A stretch of 10,150 bases of DNA, from positions 1 through 10,150 of the forward strand of contig JAFBAJ010000129.1 in the NCBI GenBank assembly GCA_019247865.1, read 5' to 3'. The position numbers were made by a program, and so were the translations under genes. Source of the DNA: Acidobacteriota bacterium. GTDB lineage: Bacteria; Acidobacteriota; Blastocatellia; Pyrinomonadales; Pyrinomonadaceae. A model generated the notes under the pieces. It saw nothing but the letters and a program-made list of their open reading frames with translations, had not been told where the DNA came from and did no database searches. Below are positions 1 to 6,653 of the stretch, piece after piece. How positions within the stretch are numbered: position 1 is the stretch's first letter; each line of letters opens with the position of its first letter.

Positions 1-1217
1 GGCGGCTGGATGTCCGTCCACGCCCAGCGCTTGATGATATTGCGCGCCAGGGATTCTTCCGCGAACCCTTTCTGCGTGCGCCGCAGGCGTCGCATCAGGA
101 AGAGCGTCGCCGTCAGGACGACCGTAATCAGAAAGAGATGCGGAAAGACCCAGGGCAGTTTCCAGAGGCTCGGCGCGCCCGCGAAGGTATAGAAGGTGAT
201 GAACGCTGTGAAGGCCGCGAGCGACAACATCACATGGCGCACGCGCGCGCCGTCCGTCTCTGCATCGCGCCGCCCAAGCCACCCGCCGACCACTCTTTCG
301 AGCAGGGAGAAGAGCAGGTAGCCGACCGCGCCGCACAACGCGAGCGTCAGCAGCGCGGCCACAGCGCGCGGCACCGCCGGCAGAAAGAAGAAGCCGGCCG
401 TCTGCGCATTATGCCCCGGCAGGAAGGCGCGCCAGATCACCCCCGGCTCGTTCGTCCAGCTTCCGCCGAAGTAGTAGCTCCACGTTCCCGCTTGCAGGTA
501 ATAGTAGAAATAGAATCCGAAGACGAGCCCCGGAAAGGCGAAGTAGACGAACCGCTTGGCGCGCGACTCGATCTCTTTCCAGTAGCCGTTCTCCTCGTTG
601 ATGTCCGGGCAGAACTTTTTGCAGGCAGTGCATTTCGTGCACTGCGAGTTCTGCGTCTTACGCAGGCCGTGCGGCTCCGTGTAAATCTTCTCGATGAAGG
701 AGAGCGGGCAGACGTAGTTGCACCAGGTCTTGCCAGTGAAGAGCGCGCCCGTCACGAGCGCGGCGAGCGCGATCAGGATAAAGAAGATGCCGAGCGCGTG
801 GCCGTCGCCGTTGGTCGCCACGAGCCGCAGCCAGAGCGAGAAGAAAAAGACTGTGAACGCCAGATAGTAATATCTTTTTTCGAGCCACTCGGAGGCCCTG
901 CGCGTCCCCGGAATGCGCAGCCGCACTGGAATCTGCGCGAAGAAGGCGAGCGGGCAGAGGCGTCGCCAGCGATGATAACCGACCAGCACGATAAAGAGCG
1001 GCAACGCCGCGACCACAATCGTCCAGACGACGCGCCCCGCCAGCGACTGCACCAGCAAGCTAAAAACAGGAACGCCGATAAAGACCGCGAGCGCAGCCCA
1101 CTTGAGAGGCTCGACCCAACGCTCCGCGTCGGATTTCAGAAGCGCACGCGCGTCTGTCGGCGCAGCGGAAGGCATGCGCGTCGGCGTCGCGGGCGGCCTC
1201 GGCGAGGCAACAGCCAT
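1..1217 (-). CDS. Membrane 4Fe-4S polyferredoxin (NapH/NosR/CcoG-like), partial
   Basis: The gene runs off the left edge; 405 codons are visible from ATG at 1217-1215 with no stop. The protein starts with a Pro/Ala-rich tail (1-35), then has hydrophobic segments near residues 40-58, 62-80, 116-133, 140-160, 224-240, 283-305, 328-347 and 358-376. Cysteine signatures are Cys88-Pro, Cys166-x3-Cys170-Pro, and a full 4Fe-4S motif C193-x2-C196-x2-C199-x3-C203-Pro. Membrane segments plus Cys-Pro loops plus a ferredoxin motif match the NapH/NosR/CcoG class, which moves electrons at the cytoplasmic membrane. Only one complete CxxCxxCxxxCP motif is visible, while many relatives carry two, so a second may lie beyond the edge. 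The partner and acceptor are unknown. A GGGAG lies 13 nt before the ATG, which is a long spacing, so the start is only fairly secure. The gene is divergent from the transferase at 1375. Confidence 0.85.
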   Translation of the reverse strand, partial: MAVASPRPPATPTRMPSAAPTDARALLKSDAERWVEPLKWAALAVFIGVPVFSLLVQSLAGRVVWTIVVAALPLFIVLVGYHRWRRLCPLAFFAQIPVRLRIPGTRRASEWLEKRYYYLAFTVFFFSLWLRLVATNGDGHALGIFFILIALAALVTGALFTGKTWCNYVCPLSFIEKIYTEPHGLRKTQNSQCTKCTACKKFCPDINEENGYWKEIESRAKRFVYFAFPGLVFGFYFYYYLQAGTWSYYFGGSWTNEPGVIWRAFLPGHNAQTAGFFFLPAVPRAVAALLTLALCGAVGYLLFSLLERVVGGWLGRRDAETDGARVRHVMLSLAAFTAFITFYTFAGAPSLWKLPWVFPHLFLITVVLTATLFLMRRLRRTQKGFAEESLARNIIKRWAWTDIQP

Positions 1218-1310
1218 AAATTAAAGAAAGCTCCCGTCAGTTCAGTTTCTCACTCGCAGCCATTTGACGTTAGCTTGAAAGAGACTTGCGCTGCAAGTGC
1301 TTGTAAGGAG

Positions 1311-1341
1311 TTCAAATCTCAAATTTGAAATTTCAGATGAG
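1311..1341. repeat. AT-rich degenerate heptad repeat with inverted arms
   Basis: Four consecutive 7-bp words fill 1314-1341: AAATCTC, AAATTTG, AAATTTC, AGATGAG. They also form an inverted repeat: TTCAAAT at 1311-1317 pairs with ATTTGAA at 1323-1329 across 5 nt. The tract is far more AT-rich than the flanking genes and lies in the divergent spacer. The same word family recurs at 6204-6231. Whether it is a regulatory site or a mobile-type repeat cannot be decided from the sequence. Confidence 0.55.
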
Positions 1342-1352
1342 CTGGAATGAGC

Positions 1353-1358
1353 TATAGT
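1353..1358 (+). promoter_or_regulatory. Candidate -10 box for the glycosyltransferase gene
   Basis: TATAGT matches the sigma-70 -10 consensus at five of six bases. It would place transcription start about 10 nt before the ATG at 1375, giving a very short leader without a visible ribosome binding site. No convincing -35 box sits 16-18 bp upstream, so this is tentative. The rest of the spacer (1218-1374) holds the AT-rich heptad repeat and a small 6-bp inverted repeat at 1284-1298 (ACTTGC, 3 nt, GCAAGT) that could be an operator. I found no clear promoter for the leftward gene. Confidence 0.25.
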
Positions 1359-1374
1359 ATCCGCTCAGACCAAC

Positions 1375-2697
1375 ATGACGGCGCGCCATAAACTTTGGGT
1401 CACGTTACTTCTCATCTTTCTGCTCGCGGTCGGCGTGCGGCTCCTCGTCTGGCAGCAGAACCGCGCGGCCATCGAGCAGGTGATGACGCAGCTCACGCTG
1501 ACTTACAAGGCGGACGCGCGCGTGCTGGCGCGCGGAGACTGGCGGCTCTTCGTGCGCGGACAGAATCCTCCGTCGGACGCGAACGTGCTGGCGCATCCGC
1601 CCGGCTATCCGCTGTTGGCGGCGCTGCTCTTCGCGTTCAACGGAGAATCGGACGCGGCCCTGCGTCTCTGGCAACTGCTCTGCGATGCAGCCTCCGTCAT
1701 CTTTCTCTTTCTCATCGCGCGCGAATTGCTGTCCCAAAGAGTCGCCGTGATGGCGGGCGTGATGGCCGCGCTCTCGCCGCAGCTGGCTTACAACTCGCTG
1801 CTGCTGTTGCCGGACTCGCTGGCCGTCCTGCCGATTCTAATGTCCGTGTATCTCTTCATTCGCGCGGCCAAAGAGGAGCGCGGCTGGATTAAGCTTCTGG
1901 CGGCCGGAGCGCTGCTGGGGCTCTCGTGCTGGCTGCGTCCGAACGCGCTCGCGCTGCCGCTGTTCATGGCCGCGCTGACGCCCTTCGTCTTCCGGCGCGG
2001 GCAGAGATGGCGTGCGGCGGTCGCGCTCGCGGGCGCGGGGCTGCTCCTCATCGCGCCGCTGACCCTGCGTAACCGGATCGTCTTTCGGAGCTTCGTTCCG
2101 GTCTCGCTCGGCTCAGGCGTGACGATGCTGGAGGGCATCGCGGATTACGACCGCAAAGGAGAGCTCGGTCTGCCGCAGACGGACATGGATGTCCTGCAGC
2201 AGGAGGCGCGCGAGTCCGGGCGCGCGGATTACGCGGGCTCGCTCTACAACCCGGACGGCATCGAGCGTGAGCGTGCGCGCAGGGCGCGCGGCCTCGCGGT
2301 CATCCGCGCGCATCCACTCTGGTTCGCGTCCGTGATGGCGCGGCGCGCGGCTTCGATGCTGCGGATGGAGCGCGTCCCGGTCATCGCGGGCAGCCCGTTC
2401 CAGCCCGCTTCCGGCTTTCCGCTCAAGGCCGTGCAGAAGCTCTTCATCACGGCGCTCATGCTCCCGCTCTTTCTGATCGGCGTCGGGCTGCTGTTCAAAG
2501 AGAGGAACCTCAGCGCGCTCTTCATCCTGCTCGTCGTTCCCGTCTATTACCTCTGCGTGCAATCGCTCCTGCACACGGAATACAGATACCTGCTCGCGCT
2601 GCAATACTTCCTGCTCATCTTCGTCGCCGTCACGCTCGACCGTGCAGTCAAATTAATAGCTCACGCAAAGGCGCAAAGACTCAAAGAAAGCAACTAA
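1375..2697 (+). CDS. GT39-family-like integral membrane glycosyltransferase (GT-C fold)
   Basis: This 440-aa polytopic membrane protein has the usual layout of bacterial PMT/ArnT-type GT-C enzymes. An N-terminal membrane helix (about 8-26) is followed by a first external loop with Asp47 in a TYKADAR context. In this family an Asp here takes part in catalysis. The loop ends in the diagnostic HPPGYPLL motif (74-81). About eight more hydrophobic segments follow (roughly 98-118, 122-140, 148-164, 171-187, 190-206, 213-229, 353-369, 376-416), with a hydrophilic loop at about 230-340. Members use polyprenyl-phosphate-linked sugars to modify lipids, glycans or proteins; the acceptor here cannot be inferred. 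No clear ribosome binding site precedes the ATG, but the first membrane helix begins right after it, so the start is plausible. The last dozen codons are encoded by a palindromic repeat (2661-2730), so that tail is probably not conserved. The gene converges on the response regulator. Confidence 0.85.
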   Translation: MTARHKLWVTLLLIFLLAVGVRLLVWQQNRAAIEQVMTQLTLTYKADARVLARGDWRLFVRGQNPPSDANVLAHPPGYPLLAALLFAFNGESDAALRLWQLLCDAASVIFLFLIARELLSQRVAVMAGVMAALSPQLAYNSLLLLPDSLAVLPILMSVYLFIRAAKEERGWIKLLAAGALLGLSCWLRPNALALPLFMAALTPFVFRRGQRWRAAVALAGAGLLLIAPLTLRNRIVFRSFVPVSLGSGVTMLEGIADYDRKGELGLPQTDMDVLQQEARESGRADYAGSLYNPDGIERERARRARGLAVIRAHPLWFASVMARRAASMLRMERVPVIAGSPFQPASGFPLKAVQKLFITALMLPLFLIGVGLLFKERNLSALFILLVVPVYYLCVQSLLHTEYRYLLALQYFLLIFVAVTLDRAVKLIAHAKAQRLKESN

Positions 2698-2730
2698 GTC
2701 TTCCTTTGCGTCACCAGCGCCTTTGCGTGA
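2661..2730. repeat. Palindromic CGCAAAG-type repeat overlapping the transferase 3' end
   Basis: TCACGCAAAGGCGC at 2661-2674 is an exact 14-bp inverted match to 2717-2730. The pairing continues imperfectly inwards, giving arms of about 30 nt (2661-2690 and 2700-2730) around a loop of about 9 nt. The left arm is built of roughly 8-bp words sharing CAAAG (ACGCAAAG, GCGCAAAG, ACTCAAAG). It encodes the transferase C-terminus and the right arm fills the gap to the convergent operon. The RNA hairpin could stop transcription from both sides, although no clean T-tract follows either arm. From memory, CGCAAAG-type palindromes are common in environmental bacterial genomes. Confidence 0.75.
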
Positions 2731-2738
2731 AACTGCTT

Positions 2739-4148
2739 TTAGCTTCGCCGTTCGAGATTGTAATCGCGCAGGCGGCGATAGAGCGTCGAGGGCGAGATGC
2801 CTAAGATCTCTGCCGTCTTGCCGCGATGCCAGCCGGTCTGTTCGAGCGCGGCGAGAATCTGCTGGCGTTCGACTTCGCGCAGGGATGAAGGCGCGCCCGA
2901 TGCGTCTACGGGCGCGGCGACGCTCGCGGGGCTGCCGGCGGGCGCGGGGATTCCCGGCCTGACGTAGCTCGTGGGGCGCGCGACTTCGGGCGGCAGCTCA
3001 GAGAGCGTGATGCGTCCCTGATCCGAGAGCAGCACGGCGCGCTCAAGACAGTTGCGCAGTTGTCGCACGTTGCCCGGCCAGTGATACGCGCGCAGGGCTT
3101 CGAGCGCTTCCGGCGTCAGCTCCGGCGGAGTCGGCCCGGCGAGCTGTTTGAGCAGGTAATGCGCCAGAGGCTCTATATCGTCCGGCCTCTCGCGCAGGGG
3201 CGTGAGGTTGATCTGAAAACCGTTGATGCGATAGAGCAGGTCTGCGCGAAAGGCTCCGTCGGCGACGACCTGATCCGGGTTGCGGTTGGTCGCGGCGACG
3301 ATACGCACGTTGACCTCGACCTTGCGCACCGCGCCGACGCGATAGAACGAGCGCGTCTCGATGGCGCGCAGGAGCTTCGCCTGTAGCTGCAACGGCAGCT
3401 CCGTGATCTCGTCCAGAAAGAGCGTCCCGCCGTCAGCTAATTCGATCAGGCCGAGCTTGCGTCCCTTCGCGCCGGAGAACGCCCCGGCCTCGTAACCGAA
3501 GAGCTCCGATTCCAGTAGGGACTCCTGAAACGCCGCGCAGTTGAGATCAATGAAGGACGAATCGGCGCGATTGGAGAGGCGATGGATGGCGTGCGCGACC
3601 AGCTCTTTGCCCGTCCCGCTCTCGCCCGTAATCAGGACCGAAGCGTCCGAAGGCGCGACGCGCTCGACGAGGCGGATGACCTCGCGCATGGCGTCGGATT
3701 CGGAGACGATGTCGGGCATCGCCGACTGGCGCGCGAGCTGCGCGCGCAGGCGTTGATTGTCCACACGCAGTCGCCGCTTGTCCGCGGCCTGCCGCACCAG
3801 CGCGTCCAGCTCAGTAATGTGATAAGGCTTGGAGAGGTAATCGTACGCGCCGAGCTTCATCGCTTCGATGGCCGTCTCGACAGTCGCGTGTCCCGTGAGC
3901 ATGATCGCTTCGGGCGGGTTGGCGCGCTCGCGCACGCGGCGCAGCAGCTCCATCCCGTCCATGCGCGGCATGTTGATGTCGCACAGGAGCACGTCCACGT
4001 TGCTCTCTTCGAGGAGGCGGAGGGCGGCCTCGCCGTCGGACGCGACCTGCACCCGGTAGCCTAATCTCTGAAGCTCTTTTTGAATAACGAGTCGCAGGTT
4101 GGCTTCATCTTCGGCGACTAAGATTCGTGTTGGGGTCGTTTCACTCAA
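2739..4148 (-). CDS. NtrC/AtoC-family sigma-54-dependent response regulator
   Basis: This transcription activator has three domains (numbering from the TTG at 4148). The receiver (about 7-120) has acidic pair Glu13/Asp14, phospho-acceptor Asp57, Thr85 and Lys107. The AAA+ sigma-54 interaction domain (about 145-380) has Walker A GESGTGKE (175-182), the L1 loop GAFSGA (222-227) and Walker B GGTLFLDEI. A Pro/Ala/Ser-rich linker leads to a Fis-type helix-turn-helix in the last ~45 residues (KTAEILGISPSTLYRRL). The L1 loop is normally GAFTGA; Thr to Ser is conservative. Phosphorylation should drive oligomerisation and ATP-dependent opening at sigma-54 promoters. An in-frame ATG at 4241 would add 31 residues but lies inside the kinase gene and encodes no domain. 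TTG at 4148 follows a purine-rich AGAGAGAG stretch, 16 bp after the kinase stop, and starts just before the receiver. The kinase is the likely phosphodonor. Confidence 0.93.
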   Translation of the reverse strand: MSETTPTRILVAEDEANLRLVIQKELQRLGYRVQVASDGEAALRLLEESNVDVLLCDINMPRMDGMELLRRVRERANPPEAIMLTGHATVETAIEAMKLGAYDYLSKPYHITELDALVRQAADKRRLRVDNQRLRAQLARQSAMPDIVSESDAMREVIRLVERVAPSDASVLITGESGTGKELVAHAIHRLSNRADSSFIDLNCAAFQESLLESELFGYEAGAFSGAKGRKLGLIELADGGTLFLDEITELPLQLQAKLLRAIETRSFYRVGAVRKVEVNVRIVAATNRNPDQVVADGAFRADLLYRINGFQINLTPLRERPDDIEPLAHYLLKQLAGPTPPELTPEALEALRAYHWPGNVRQLRNCLERAVLLSDQGRITLSELPPEVARPTSYVRPGIPAPAGSPASVAAPVDASGAPSSLREVERQQILAALEQTGWHRGKTAEILGISPSTLYRRLRDYNLERRS

Positions 4149-4164
4149 TCTCTCTCTTTTGCTC

Positions 4165-6180
4165 TCAGTCTGTCGGGGGTCTCGGCGTAGCCGGAAGAGA
4201 AATCGTAAAGGTCGTGCCGACGCCCACCGTGGATTGCACATCCAGGCGACCGCCGTGCTCAGTTACAATACCATAACAGACGGCCAGACCGAGACCCGTT
4301 CCGTGCCCGACCTCTTTGGTCGTGAAGAACGGGTCGAAGATGCGGGTCAGATTTTCGGGCGCGATGCCGACGCCCGTGTCCGCGACTTCGATCAGGACGT
4401 GCTCGTTCTCGTTGCGCGTGCGCAGCGTGAGGCGGCCGCCTTCGGGCATCGCGTCGATGGCGTTGGTCGAAAGAGCGATGACGGCCTGCTGCAACTGCCC
4501 CTCGTCGCCGGAGACGAGCGCTAAGGACTTGTCTGCTTCGACGCGGATCTCGACCTCCTCGCCGCGCCGCTGGTGCGAGAGCAGGCGCGCGGCCGAGTTG
4601 ATGACATCCGAAAGATTGACCGGCATCTGCTGCCAGGCGCGCGTCCGGCTGAAGTCGAGCAGGCCGTTCGTGATCGTCTTGCAGCGAAAAGCCTCGTCGC
4701 GGATGAGCCCCAAATATTCCTGCAGGTCTTCGACATCCGGCGAAGCGCCGAACGCGCCTTCGGCGACGCGCGATTCCAGAGCTTCGGCGCAGGCCGCAAT
4801 CGTCGCTAAGGGATTATTGATCTCGTGCACGACGCCCGCCGCGAGACGGCCGACCGCCGCCAGCTTCTCCGCACGCCCGATGGCGCGATTGGCTTCGACG
4901 CGATCCGTGATCTCTTCGCCCAGAGTGATGACGTGCGTCACCTCGCCCGCCTCGTTGCGCATCGGAATCTTGCTGATGAGCCAGTGCTGGCTCGCGCCGT
5001 TGTCCTGCGTCGTCTCCTGCTCGATGCGCTCGATCTCGCCGGTCTCAAATGCGCGCCTGAATTCCGCTTCGAGCACGTCGCGCCGCTGGCGCGTCAGAAC
5101 CTCGAAGATGTTGCGCCCCAGCGCGTCGCCGCGCGGAATGCCCTGCCCGCCCAGCTCGCGATTGCGATTCCACGCCACGATGCGAAAGTCGCGGTCAACC
5201 GCGTAGAGCGAGACCGGCAGCGTGTCTACAATCGCTTCGGTAAAGCGCCGCTGCTCTTCGGTCGCGTAAGAGATGGAGGCGTCGCGCGCCTCGTCGTAGA
5301 GGAGTGAGATATGAGCCGCGAGCGCCGTCTGCTGCGCCGCCGCATCAACCAGGCGACGCACAGACTCTGTGCAATCTTCGGCGCGGTCAAAGCCGACGAT
5401 CAAAGCTCCCTGCGCGCGCCCGCCGAAACAGAGCGGCGCGAGATATTCGACCGCGTGCTTCTCATCACGCAGGAAAAACTTTTCGCGCTCGTCCAGAAAG
5501 ATGGAGAGGGTGGAATCGGGTGCTGCGAGCCAGGCTTCGAGCCGTTCGATGAAGAGATGAGATTCGTCTTCGGCGCTGCCCTCGCGGTCAAAGACGCAGA
5601 TCGCGCCGCCGATGCCGCGCGGGTTGACGGCGACCGCGCAGAGCACCGCTTCGGTTCCCTCGTAGGTCGCGCCCGCGACGCGCCGCACGATCTGTTCCGG
5701 CTCCAGCGCGCGCAGGAGGCTGCGCCCCAGGTCTGCCAGAAACATCAGCTCGCGATTGCTGCCGACCAGAGCACGCGTGCGCTCTGCTGCTTCGAGTCGC
5801 GCGCTGACTCTGGAGAGCAGCTCGCGCGGCGTCGAAGGCTTGACGATGTAATCATCCGCCCCTGCGGCAAAGGCTTCGACCTTACGCCCCTCGTCATCTG
5901 CCGCGGAGAGGACGACGAGCGGCAACTGCCGCGTCCCGGCCTGCGCACGCAGGAGACGGCACAAAGCCAGGCCGCTGACATCCGGCATCTCGACATCGAG
6001 CAGCACCAGATCGCAACGCTCTTTGTGCAGCACACGCAGCGCCGACGGTGCATCCGCCACAGTGAAGACCTGATACCCGGCCTCCTCAAAGATGGCCTGC
6101 AGACGCTGGCGCACACTCTCCTCATCGTCCACGATGAGGAGAGCGGCTCTGGTCTGTCCCTCGCCGGATGCAGCGGGCAT
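4165..6180 (-). CDS. Receiver-first sensor histidine kinase (REC-GAF-PAS-HisKA-HATPase)
   Basis: A 671-aa soluble kinase with no membrane segment (numbering from ATG at 6180). The N-terminal receiver (about 12-125) has Asp18/Asp19, phospho-acceptor Asp62, Ser92 and Lys114. A GAF-like region (about 142-295) and a PAS domain (about 315-427) follow. HisKA carries the H-box VVHEINNP with His452. HATPase_c shows the N-box (Asn573 in STNAIDAMP), G1 DTGVGIA, F-box FDPFFTTK and G2 GHGTGLGL. All residues needed for autophosphorylation and transfer are present. An N-terminal receiver means another kinase may feed it, or its own phosphoryl group may be buffered there. An ATG three codons upstream (6189) directly abuts AAAGGA, too close to use; AAAGGA at 6189-6194 sits 8 nt from the ATG at 6180, so I chose that start. 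It is co-transcribed with the sigma-54 activator from the promoter at 6241-6269. Confidence 0.93.
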   Translation of the reverse strand: MPAASGEGQTRAALLIVDDEESVRQRLQAIFEEAGYQVFTVADAPSALRVLHKERCDLVLLDVEMPDVSGLALCRLLRAQAGTRQLPLVVLSAADDEGRKVEAFAAGADDYIVKPSTPRELLSRVSARLEAAERTRALVGSNRELMFLADLGRSLLRALEPEQIVRRVAGATYEGTEAVLCAVAVNPRGIGGAICVFDREGSAEDESHLFIERLEAWLAAPDSTLSIFLDEREKFFLRDEKHAVEYLAPLCFGGRAQGALIVGFDRAEDCTESVRRLVDAAAQQTALAAHISLLYDEARDASISYATEEQRRFTEAIVDTLPVSLYAVDRDFRIVAWNRNRELGGQGIPRGDALGRNIFEVLTRQRRDVLEAEFRRAFETGEIERIEQETTQDNGASQHWLISKIPMRNEAGEVTHVITLGEEITDRVEANRAIGRAEKLAAVGRLAAGVVHEINNPLATIAACAEALESRVAEGAFGASPDVEDLQEYLGLIRDEAFRCKTITNGLLDFSRTRAWQQMPVNLSDVINSAARLLSHQRRGEEVEIRVEADKSLALVSGDEGQLQQAVIALSTNAIDAMPEGGRLTLRTRNENEHVLIEVADTGVGIAPENLTRIFDPFFTTKEVGHGTGLGLAVCYGIVTEHGGRLDVQSTVGVGTTFTISLPATPRPPTD

Positions 6181-6203
6181 GCTTTCCATCCTTTAGATAC
6201 ATG

Positions 6204-6231
6204 GATTTGAAATCTGAAATCTCAAATCAAC
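6204..6231. repeat. AT-rich degenerate heptad repeat in the kinase leader
   Basis: Four 7-bp words run in register: GATTTGA, AATCTGA, AATCTCA, AATCAAC. GATTTGA (6204-6210) is an exact inverted match to TCAAATC (6222-6228). It belongs to the same word family as 1311-1341, sharing AAATCTCAAAT. It falls between the predicted transcription start (about 6234) and the kinase ribosome binding site, so a hairpin would form in the 5' leader. Confidence 0.55.
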
Positions 6232-6240
6232 TTATGGGGG

Positions 6241-6269
6241 ATTGAAAGCGAAGCGTCGGGGTTTGTCAA
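6241..6269 (-). promoter_or_regulatory. Sigma-70-type promoter of the kinase/response-regulator operon
   Basis: Read on the minus strand, a perfect -35 TTGACA (6269-6264) is followed after exactly 17 bp by TTCAAT (6246-6241), four of six matches to TATAAT. Transcription should start near 6234, leaving a leader of about 54 nt before the ATG at 6180. The element sits just past the terminator of the upstream operon, as expected for an independent unit. Confidence 0.65.
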
Positions 6270-6279
6270 GAATAAGGTT

Positions 6280-6346
6280 AAAAAGATGGGCTTAGGGCTT
6301 TGATCTTTGGCCTTAGACAAAGACCAAAGACCAAAGCCCTAAGCCC
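6280..6346 (-). terminator. Strong hairpin plus T-tract ending the cyclic-di-GMP operon
   Basis: A 23-bp inverted repeat (6288-6310 against 6324-6346, 13-nt loop) starts 6 bp after the stop at 6353. Read leftward it is followed by TTTTT at 6284-6280, making a canonical intrinsic terminator for the minus strand. The single mismatch becomes a G-U pair only in minus-strand RNA. Both arms are built of 7-bp words, for example AAAGACC, AAAGACC, AAAGCCC, TAAGCCC at 6319-6346 and GGGCTTA, GGGCTTT, GATCTTT, GGCCTTA at 6288-6315. Confidence 0.8.
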
Positions 6347-6352
6347 AAATAT

Positions 6353-6628
6353 TTATTTCTTCAGTCTCGTCTCCATCTCGGAGAGCCGTCGCTGGAGGTC
6401 GTCTGCGTGGCGGCGCGCGTCGAGTGCGTAGTAGAGCGCGCAGGACGCGACCAGCAGGGAGGCCAGGATGAAGAGCCAGCAGCGCGTCGAAGCGCTTCTG
6501 CGCTCCGCCTCGCGCCGGTCTGACCCGTCGCTCAGCGAGCCGAAGAGGCGCGACGGCGCGGGGCTCTGGCTCGATCCGTTGTCAGCAAACCACTGTTCGT
6601 CGAATTGGTGCAGAATGTGATAGCTCAT
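6353..6628 (-). CDS. Small single-pass membrane protein, unknown function
   Basis: I do not recognise this 91-aa protein. It has a polar N-terminal half with an Arg-rich stretch (about 38-49), one hydrophobic helix (about 50-69, starting CWLFILASLL) and a charged C-terminal helix with a coiled-coil-like Leu/Met pattern (about 72-91). The Arg-rich side suggests that the N-terminus is cytoplasmic. I chose the ATG at 6628, 25 bp after the upstream stop; a TTG at 6649 would add seven residues but has no visible ribosome binding site. It is the last gene of the operon with the HD-GYP/GGDEF protein and directly precedes the terminator, so it is probably translated and may act with that protein. A partner role is inference only. 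Confidence 0.6.
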   Translation of the reverse strand: MSYHILHQFDEQWFADNGSSQSPAPSRLFGSLSDGSDRREAERRSASTRCWLFILASLLVASCALYYALDARRHADDLQRRLSEMETRLKK

Positions 6629-6653
6629 AACTCTCAAACTCTGGGGCAAAAGT

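Noticed and set aside
1284..1298. A 6-bp inverted repeat in the divergent spacer as a regulator operator
   Set aside because: Arms this short are expected by chance, and no promoter box nearby supports a role, so it is not listed as a feature.
138..1328. A 396-codon plus-strand frame covering the polyferredoxin region
   Set aside because: It is highly charged low-complexity protein without motifs, while the minus strand encodes membrane helices and a 4Fe-4S cysteine motif. The minus frame lacks a stop only because the gene is cut by the window edge.
2661..2730. Inverted repeat considered as the end of an insertion sequence
   Set aside because: No transposase or target-site duplication is visible, and the two arms form one compact hairpin rather than flanking a cargo.
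4149..4241. N-terminal extension of the response regulator from the ATG at 4241
   Set aside because: It overlaps the kinase gene and encodes an Arg-rich stretch with no domain; the TTG at 4148 fits the spacing and domain boundary better.
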